A stretch of DNA of 64,000 bases, from the NCBI RefSeq assembly GCF_024662235.1, contig NZ_CP096276.1, positions 3,534,001 to 3,598,000 of the forward strand, in the 5' to 3' direction. The notes below the pieces were generated by a model. That model made no database searches. It was given only the letters and a program-made list of their open reading frames with translations, and was not told the DNA's origin. The first letter of the stretch is position 1, and every line of letters begins with the position of its first letter. Position numbers and translations under genes: made by a program. The stretch is from Pimelobacter simplex (GTDB lineage Bacteria > Actinomycetota > Actinomycetes > Propionibacteriales > Nocardioidaceae). This document shows, one piece after another, positions 58,470-64,000 of this stretch.

Positions 58470-60494
58470 TCAGCCCACCCAGAAGCCGCGCGAGCCGAAC
58501 CAGTCGCCGTAGGTCCCCGGGCCACCCGCACCGCCGCCGGCCGCGCCCCGCCCGCCCCGGCGCGAGCCGAGGTAGGACCCGACCACCGCGGCGCCCAGGT
58601 CGTCGGCCTCGGGCGCGATCACCGCGCCGTCGACGCGCCGCGCCATCGACTCGATGAACCGGGCCAGCCCGGGGTCCTCCCCGAGCCGGAAGAACGTCGT
58701 CTGGGCGCCAAGCCGGCGTGCGTTGTCGAGCTCGCGTACGGCGAGCGCGATCGTCGTCGGGTGCGGCGGGTAGGAGAAGAACACGTCGCCGCTCGACTCC
58801 AGGTGCGAGGTCGGCTCGCCGTCGGTGACGATGAGCAGCACCGGCTGGGCGTTGGGGTGCTTGCGGAAGTGCCGGTTGGCCAGCAGCAGTGCGTGGTGCA
58901 GGTTGGTGCCCTTGGCCCAGCGGGCGTCGAGGGCGGTGAGCTCCTCGATCCGCATCGTCTGGGCGTGCCGGCCGAAGCCGACGAGCTCGAGGTCGTCCCC
59001 GCGGAAGCGGGTGCCGATCAGGGTGTGCAGCGCGAGCGCGGTCTGCTTCATCGGCACCCAGCGACCGTCCATCGCCATCGAGAAGCTCGTGTCGACGCAC
59101 AGCGCGACCGCCGCCTGGGTCCGTGCCTCGGTCTCGGCGACCTCGACGTCGTCGATCGCGAGCAGCGGGCCGTCGGGGTCGCCGGCGCGGCGCAGCACGC
59201 CGTTGAGCATGGTGCGGGGCAGGTCCCAGGGCTCGGTGTCGCCGAACTCCCAGCCCCGGGTGGCGCCCGAGAGGTCCCCGGCACCGCCGGCCTGGCGCAG
59301 GTCGCGCTGGCCCTGGCGCCCGGACATCCGCTGCGCGACGTCGCGCAGGAGCGCCTTGCCGAGCTGGCGCATCGCCTTGGGGGTCAGCCGCAGCTCGCCG
59401 TCGTACCCCCGCTCCATGGCGCCGGAACGACGCAGCGCCTGCTCGAGCTCCTGGAGCTTGCGGGCGTCGACGGCGGCCTCGTTGCCGAGCTGGCGGGCGA
59501 GCTTGTCGAGGTCGACATCGTCGAGGCGCGCGCCGCCGTAGCTCTGCGCGAGCTGATCGGCGAGCGCGTCGAGGTCGGCGATGTCCTGGAGGACGCCGGT
59601 CCCGTCGCCGAGGCCGAGCCCCTGGTCGCCGTTGCCGAACTGCTCGGAGCCGCCCCAGTCCTCGCCGGGGCGCAGCGACATGAGGTTCTGGTCGAGCCGG
59701 TCGAGCTGCTGCATTAGGGACGGCGACCCGAACGCCTGTGCGGAGAGCTGCATCAGCTCGGCCCGCTGCTCGGCGCTCATCGAGTTGAGCATCCGCTGCG
59801 CGGCCGCCGAGCGCTGGGCGAGCGTGTCGAGCAGCTCGTCGATGTTCTGGGGGTTCTCGGGGAAGTGCCGGCCGTGCTCGGCCATGAAGTCGGCGAAGTC
59901 CTCGGGGGTGTCCTCGCCCCGGTGGTGCTTCTCCAGCAGCTCGTTGAGGTCGGAGAGCATCTCGTCGATCGCCTGCCGGTCGGCGTCGGTGGCGTTCTCG
60001 AGCGCCTCCTTCATCCCGGCGAAGCGCTGGTCGAGCAGCTCGCGGCCGAGCAGGTCCTTGATCTGCTCGTACGCCGCGCGCGCCTCGCGCGACTGCCAGT
60101 CGTAGTCGGAGAGCTCGGTGACCGCCGCGGCCGGCGAGGCCGGCAGGTTCTCCATCCGCATCTCGCGGAAGGCCCGGTCGCCGTCGTCCATCATCGCGTC
60201 GCGGGCGAGCTGCTTGCGCTCCTCGAGCACGGCCTGGTCGAGCAGCTGGCGCACCTCGTCGAGGGTGCCGTCGAGGTGGTGCTGCTGGAGCAGCTCGCGG
60301 CGTCGTTCGGCGACCCGCCGGGCCAGGTCGTCGAGCCCGGCCTGGTCCTGGCCGCCCCGGCGCAGGAACTCGCGCATCGCGCGCTCCGGGCTGTAGCCGG
60401 CCATGACGTCCTCACCGATCGCGTCGAGCGCCTCGGCGAGGTCGACCGGCGGGGCGAGCGGGTCCCCGCCGTCGTAGCGGCGGTAGCGGCTCAT
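58470..60494 (-). CDS. VWA-domain protein (ChlD/CoxE-like)
   Basis: 674 aa. A long helical N-terminal part is followed by a VWA domain with the MIDAS motif VDTSFSM (DxSxS; about residue 470), then TDGEPT. It starts at ATG 60494 and overlaps the OsmC-like gene (ATGA). VWA proteins next to MoxR/ChlI-type AAA+ ATPases act as adaptor pairs that insert metals or remodel enzymes. The target protein is unknown. Confidence 0.9.
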   Translation of the reverse strand: MSRYRRYDGGDPLAPPVDLAEALDAIGEDVMAGYSPERAMREFLRRGGQDQAGLDDLARRVAERRRELLQQHHLDGTLDEVRQLLDQAVLEERKQLARDAMMDDGDRAFREMRMENLPASPAAAVTELSDYDWQSREARAAYEQIKDLLGRELLDQRFAGMKEALENATDADRQAIDEMLSDLNELLEKHHRGEDTPEDFADFMAEHGRHFPENPQNIDELLDTLAQRSAAAQRMLNSMSAEQRAELMQLSAQAFGSPSLMQQLDRLDQNLMSLRPGEDWGGSEQFGNGDQGLGLGDGTGVLQDIADLDALADQLAQSYGGARLDDVDLDKLARQLGNEAAVDARKLQELEQALRRSGAMERGYDGELRLTPKAMRQLGKALLRDVAQRMSGRQGQRDLRQAGGAGDLSGATRGWEFGDTEPWDLPRTMLNGVLRRAGDPDGPLLAIDDVEVAETEARTQAAVALCVDTSFSMAMDGRWVPMKQTALALHTLIGTRFRGDDLELVGFGRHAQTMRIEELTALDARWAKGTNLHHALLLANRHFRKHPNAQPVLLIVTDGEPTSHLESSGDVFFSYPPHPTTIALAVRELDNARRLGAQTTFFRLGEDPGLARFIESMARRVDGAVIAPEADDLGAAVVGSYLGSRRGGRGAAGGGAGGPGTYGDWFGSRGFWVG

Positions 60495-60886
60495 GGTGCG
60501 CTCCTTCGTACGTCGGCGCCGGCGCGCAGCGCCCGCGGGATCTCGGCGGCCTCGTCGACGACCTCGTGCAGCCGGGCGACCTGGTCCGGGTCGCCGGAGG
60601 TGTCGAGCTCGACGCCGTAGTGGATGCCGGTCGAGCGCCACGCGTCGTCGAAGCCGCCGTCGGCGGTGACCGCCACCCCCGCGAGCGGTACGCCGAGCCG
60701 CGCCGCCTCGCGATAGGTGTCGTTGAGCACGCAGAGCGCGACCGCCAGGTGCAGGACCTGCCCGCCGTTGGACGCGGGCGCGGCGAGCACTCCCTCGTCG
60801 GTCCAGGCGTGCGGCAGCGCGACCCCCTCGCCGGAGCGGAGGGTGCCGGCTCCGGCGCGGACGCCGTACGGGGACGGATCAGCCAT
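60491..60886 (-). CDS. OsmC-like protein with one of two cysteines
   Basis: 131 aa. The segment LHLAVALCVLND (Cys52) matches the first peroxidatic Cys helix of OsmC/Ohr, and VELDTSGDPDQ and the C-terminal helix fit the fold. The second Cys, usually in a CPV-type motif, is replaced (EIPRALRA), so normal Ohr chemistry seems unlikely. It lies between the AAA+ and VWA genes, overlapping both, which is an unusual place for OsmC. Confidence 0.75.
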   Translation of the reverse strand: MADPSPYGVRAGAGTLRSGEGVALPHAWTDEGVLAAPASNGGQVLHLAVALCVLNDTYREAARLGVPLAGVAVTADGGFDDAWRSTGIHYGVELDTSGDPDQVARLHEVVDEAAEIPRALRAGADVRRSAP

Positions 60887-62291
60887 AGACGGTCTCGGAT
60901 CCGTCGGAGTCCTTGCCGATCTTGCGGGCCAGGAAGAGGCCCTCGAGGGCCAGCTCGATCGCGGCCGCCCGCTCGCCGTCGGTGACCCCGCCGCCGGGGC
61001 CGTTGACCCGCTCGCAGACGTCGTCGTAGAGGTCGGACTCGCCCAGCACGGGCAGCCCGATGAGCACGTCGCGTGCGGTGACCGCGCCGCCGGTGGTGAC
61101 GGTGGCGCCGTCCTCGATCGCGCTGACGAGCAGGGCCAGGTCGAGCCCGCGGAAGCGCTCGCGGACGGTCTCGGCGGTCGCCGTGCGGAGCAGGTGGGTG
61201 AGGATCTCGGCCTCGCGCCCCTCTTCGCCCGACTCGAACTCGATCTTGCCGCCGAGGACGTCGACCGCGGTCTCCAGGTCGACCACCCGGGCCACGGCGC
61301 GGTCCTCGCCCTGGATGGTGGCGCGGCGCAGGGCCGCGGCGGCCACGGTCTCGGCACCGGCGATCGCGAACCGGGCCGAGACGCCGGAGCGCTGGTCCAC
61401 GGCGCTGGACTCGCGCAGGTTGCGGGTGAACCGGGCGAGGATCTCGACCAGGAAGTCGGGGACGTCGACGTGCTCGGGCAGGAGGTGCGCCTCCTGGCGG
61501 ATGACGGCGATCTCGGCGGCCAGCGCGTTGGGGTAGTGGGTGCGGATCTCGGCGCCGAAGCGGTCCTTGAGCGGGGTGATGATGCGGCCGCGGTTGGTGT
61601 AGTCCTCGGGGTTGGCCGAGGCGACGACGAAGACGTCGAGCGGCAGGCGCAGCACGTAGCCGCGGATCTGGATGTCGCGCTCCTCCATCACGTTGAGCAT
61701 CGCGACCTGGATCCGCTCGGCGAGGTCGGGCAGCTCGTTGATCGCGACGATCCCCCGGTGGGAGCGCGGGATCAGGCCGAAGTGGATCGTCTCGGGGTCG
61801 CCCAGCGAGCGTCCCTCGGCGACCTTCATCGGGTCGACGTCGCCGATCAGGTCGGCGACGCTCGTGTCGGGGGTGGCGAGCTTCTCGGCGTACCGCTCGT
61901 CGCGGTGGCGCCAGGCGACCGGCAGGTCGTCGCCGAGCTCGGCCGCGCGGCGCCGCGAGGCGACCGTGATCGGCTCGTAGGGGTGCTCGCCGAGCTCGGC
62001 GCCGTCGATGACCGGCGTCCACTCGTCGAGCAGCCCGATCAGGGTGCGCAGGAGCCGGGTCTTGCCCTGGCCGCGTTCGCCCAGCAGGACGACGTCGTGC
62101 CCGGCGATGATCGCGCGCTCCAGCTGCGGGATGACGGTGTCCTCGAGCCCGTGCAGGCCGGGCCAGGGGTCCTCGCCGCGCGCGAGGCGGTCGAGGAGGT
62201 TGGTACGCAGCTCGGCGCGGAGCGTCTGCTGCTGGTGGCCGGAGGCGCGGAGGGCGCCGAGAGTGGTGATCGCAGGGGCCGAAGTGGTCAC
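60879..62291 (-). CDS. MoxR/ChlI-like AAA+ ATPase
   Basis: 470 aa. Walker A GERGQGKT (71-78), IVAINELPDL (Walker B), sensor VVASANPEDYTNRGRIITPL, and arginine-finger region. This is the MoxR/magnesium-chelatase-I type, which works with VWA partner proteins. GTG 62291; TAGCGT (reverse of 62298-62303) is 6 nt upstream. It is the first gene of the operon AAA+ / OsmC-like / VWA. Confidence 0.92.
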   Translation of the reverse strand: MTTSAPAITTLGALRASGHQQQTLRAELRTNLLDRLARGEDPWPGLHGLEDTVIPQLERAIIAGHDVVLLGERGQGKTRLLRTLIGLLDEWTPVIDGAELGEHPYEPITVASRRRAAELGDDLPVAWRHRDERYAEKLATPDTSVADLIGDVDPMKVAEGRSLGDPETIHFGLIPRSHRGIVAINELPDLAERIQVAMLNVMEERDIQIRGYVLRLPLDVFVVASANPEDYTNRGRIITPLKDRFGAEIRTHYPNALAAEIAVIRQEAHLLPEHVDVPDFLVEILARFTRNLRESSAVDQRSGVSARFAIAGAETVAAAALRRATIQGEDRAVARVVDLETAVDVLGGKIEFESGEEGREAEILTHLLRTATAETVRERFRGLDLALLVSAIEDGATVTTGGAVTARDVLIGLPVLGESDLYDDVCERVNGPGGGVTDGERAAAIELALEGLFLARKIGKDSDGSETVYG

Positions 62292-62297
62292 CGTCTC

Positions 62298-62338
62298 ACG
62301 CTACTGCGGACGCACAACGGCTGTCGCGGCTCTACGCT
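62298..62338. promoter_or_regulatory. Divergent leaderless -10 elements (TAGCGT and TACGCT)
   Basis: Minus-strand TAGCGT (62303-62298) is 6 nt before the AAA+ GTG; plus-strand TACGCT (62333-62338) is 6 nt before the cyclase GTG. The 53-bp gap between starts therefore holds two promoters. Confidence 0.5.
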
Positions 62339-62344
62339 TCCCCC

Positions 62345-63175
62345 GTGGTCATCCTCCTCGGAGTGGTGTGCGTGCTCCTGGCCGGCGTCGTGGTGGCGTT
62401 CGCGCGCGACCGCGCCCGGCTCCAGCGCCTGCTCGCGGACACCCAGGCCCGGATGACCCAGCTCGAGTCCGACCTGGACGCCGCGCTCCGCCCACCCCCG
62501 CCGGCCAGCTCCGCCGAGCGCGCCATGCGCCGGGTGATCCGGACCGCGTCCAAGGTCCGCTCGCACGGCATCACCGGACTGATCCAGAGCACCGTCGAGG
62601 ACCTGCAGACCTGGGCCAGCGACGACGAGCGCGCCGACATCCTCAACATGGCCGCCTCCGACGGCACGGTCACGCTGTTCTTCTCCGACATCGAGGACTC
62701 CACGCCCCTCAACGACCGGCTCGGCGACAGCACCTGGGTCAAGGTGCTCGCCGCCCACGACCGGGTCCTGCGCACCCGCATCGAGCAGTACCGCGGCCAG
62801 GTGGTCAAGACCGCCGGCGACGGCTTCATGGTCGCCTTCCGCGACGCCGAGGCCGCCTGCCGCGCCGCCCTCGGCATCCAGCGCGACCTCCCCCGCGACC
62901 TGACCCTGCGCCGCTACGGCCCGATCCAGGTCCGGATCGGCATCCACACCGGCCAGGTGGTCGCCCGCGACGGCGACTACTTCGGCCGCAACGTCGCCAT
63001 GGCCGCCCGGGTCGCCAACCTCGCGCTGGGCGGCGAGATCCTCGCCAGCGATGCCGTCCGCGAGGCCCTGGACGACGACGCGGCCCTCGCGCTGGTCGAG
63101 CGCGAGTCGGTCGAGCTCAAGGGGCTCGCCGGCGAGCACGTGGTGTGGGAGATCCGGCCGCCGGTCAGCGGTTGA
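62345..63175 (+). CDS. Class III nucleotide cyclase
   Basis: 276 aa. An N-terminal membrane helix (about 1-20), coiled-coil-like linker, then a catalytic domain (about 105-275). Metal Asp115 (FFSDIEDST) and Asp159 (KTAGDGF), adenine-selecting Lys155, transition-state Asn215 and Arg221 (NVAMAAR) are all visible, so it should be an active adenylate cyclase. GTG start. Confidence 0.92.
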   Translation: MVILLGVVCVLLAGVVVAFARDRARLQRLLADTQARMTQLESDLDAALRPPPPASSAERAMRRVIRTASKVRSHGITGLIQSTVEDLQTWASDDERADILNMAASDGTVTLFFSDIEDSTPLNDRLGDSTWVKVLAAHDRVLRTRIEQYRGQVVKTAGDGFMVAFRDAEAACRAALGIQRDLPRDLTLRRYGPIQVRIGIHTGQVVARDGDYFGRNVAMAARVANLALGGEILASDAVREALDDDAALALVERESVELKGLAGEHVVWEIRPPVSG

Positions 63176-64000
63176 GCCGCAGCGTCGCCCGCGCGATGCC
63201 CGGCGAGCCGAGGTAGACGACCCGGACCCGGTGCTTTCCTGGGGCGAGCCGGACCCGGAGCACGGCCCGGCCGTCCTCGAGACGGACGCCGCCCAGCAGC
63301 CGGCGGCCGTCGAGCACCCGGACCCGGCCGGTGACCGGGACGGGCGCCGTGACCCGGACCCGGACGACGGCGGTGGCCCCGCGCCGCACGATCCGGCCGG
63401 TCAGCCGGGCTGCGGCCCGCGCGACGGGAGCGGTCGGTGCGGAGTCGGCGGTTCCGTCGGCGTACCCGCTGCGCCGGGCGGTCACCCGGACGATGAGTCG
63501 CGTGCCGCGATCCCCCACCCGCACGACGTACGACGCACCGGTGGCCCCGGCGATCGGCCGCCCGTCCGCGAACCACTGGTGGCGAAGGGCCGCGGGCCGA
63601 GGCGCCCAGGTCCCGCCGGTCGCCGTCAGCCGGCCTCCGACCCGCACCTGTCCGGTGACCACCGGCCGGGTGACCCGAACGAGCACCGCCGCGCCGGGTT
63701 CGCCCAGGGCGCCGTCGATGCCGCTGACCGCGCCCCCGTCGGCGACGGCGATCTCGCGGGCCTGCGCGAGCCGGTAGCGGGCATCGGAGAACTGCCGTCG
63801 CTCGCAGCCGCACGCCTCGTCCTCCACGGCGAACCGCACGCGGTAGGTCCCCGCGGGGACCCGCAGCCGCCACCGGCCGTCCGGGCCCGCCACGGTCCTC
63901 GCGGCGGAGCTCCAGCGCTCCCGGTCGGCGTCGTAGGCGTACACGTCCACCGCGGCGCCGGCGTACGGCGTGCCGTCGACGCGGTGGACCGTGCCCGCCA
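63165..64000 (-). CDS. Secreted protein with Ig-like repeats (N-terminal part beyond window)
   Basis: The minus-strand frame is open at the right edge, so the true start is outside. The visible ~278 residues hold a carboxypeptidase-regulatory-like domain (VDVYAYDADR, RWRLRVPAGTYRVRF), one Ig-like domain with ALRHQWFADGRPI, and a final repeat with a positively charged tail (ATLRLNR). No membrane helix, LPXTG or catalytic motif is seen. Probably a cell-surface or secreted structural protein. Confidence 0.8.
   Translation of the reverse strand, partial: AGTVHRVDGTPYAGAAVDVYAYDADRERWSSAARTVAGPDGRWRLRVPAGTYRVRFAVEDEACGCERRQFSDARYRLAQAREIAVADGGAVSGIDGALGEPGAAVLVRVTRPVVTGQVRVGGRLTATGGTWAPRPAALRHQWFADGRPIAGATGASYVVRVGDRGTRLIVRVTARRSGYADGTADSAPTAPVARAAARLTGRIVRRGATAVVRVRVTAPVPVTGRVRVLDGRRLLGGVRLEDGRAVLRVRLAPGKHRVRVVYLGSPGIARATLRLNR

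Noticed and set aside
1..64000. CRISPR arrays, insertion sequences, prophage or tRNA genes
   Set aside because: No regularly spaced repeats, transposase or integrase motifs, terminal repeats or tRNA-like sequences were found by eye; short weak tRNAs cannot be fully excluded.
1..64000. Frequent GTAC-containing words such as GCGTACG
   Set aside because: They occur throughout coding sequence and could reflect codon use or a methylation motif; no local clustering was seen.

Overview
The window is about 72% GC, densely coded, and almost every gene shows the strong third-position GC of a high-GC actinomycete. Three markers point to a mycothiol-using, IdeR/DtxR-type actinobacterium: mycothiol S-conjugate amidase, IdeR/DtxR-like iron boxes, and a mca / DUF4307 / greA / metB neighbourhood ordered as I recall it from Mycobacterium. 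The overall gene content looks like Nocardioides or a near relative (inference; there is no rRNA in the window). I saw no tRNA, rRNA, CRISPR array, insertion sequence or prophage. It reads as chromosomal DNA with modest accessory content.

Region 1 (1-7164) is a catabolic block. An amidohydrolase, an acyl-CoA synthetase, an alpha/beta hydrolase, a TetR regulator and a flavin monooxygenase form a stop/start-overlapping operon on the minus strand. It is divergent from two coupled SDR dehydrogenases. A palindrome in the shared promoter overlaps the minus-strand -35.

Region 2 (7154-21074) is the most interesting part: a complete iron-regulated haem capture, import and degradation locus. It holds a giant 1285-aa HtaA-domain surface protein, a small secreted protein resembling the neocarzinostatin fold, HmuTUV, three further secreted or anchored proteins translationally coupled to HmuV, a strong terminator, a TetR regulator and haem oxygenase. 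Three good IdeR/DtxR boxes sit exactly at the three transcription entry points. The haem-binding positions of the HtaA domains look non-canonical, and the small proteins may be undescribed haem carriers.

Region 3 (21059-37940) is mostly metabolism: SRPBCC protein, a MerR regulator with a textbook 19-bp-spacer promoter driving an aldo/keto reductase, a phosphohexomutase, an FKBP isomerase, twin PH-like membrane proteins, deoC with an aldehyde dehydrogenase and a truncated dehydrogenase lacking the catalytic half, a membrane dipeptidase, adenosine deaminase, MaoC hydratase, CoA transferase, a small membrane protein/HTH pair, and an ECF sigma factor with its membrane partner.

Region 4 (37930-50063) holds an Lcp/MpaB-type oxygenase, a GAF-GGDEF diguanylate cyclase, the mycothiol/greA/metB neighbourhood, msrA, a cupin and an ABC1 kinase. 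Region 5 (50047-64000) holds a two-component system with a lipoprotein, a PPOX/VOC/DinB operon, TauE, a DUF1023 hydrolase operon with small helical partners, a MoxR/ChlI-like AAA+ / OsmC-like / VWA operon, a class III nucleotide cyclase and a partial Ig-like surface protein.

Two genome-wide habits are visible. Many genes have a TAnnnT-like hexamer 6-7 nt before the start codon, which predicts leaderless mRNAs. Convergent neighbours often overlap by 11-22 bp at their 3' ends.
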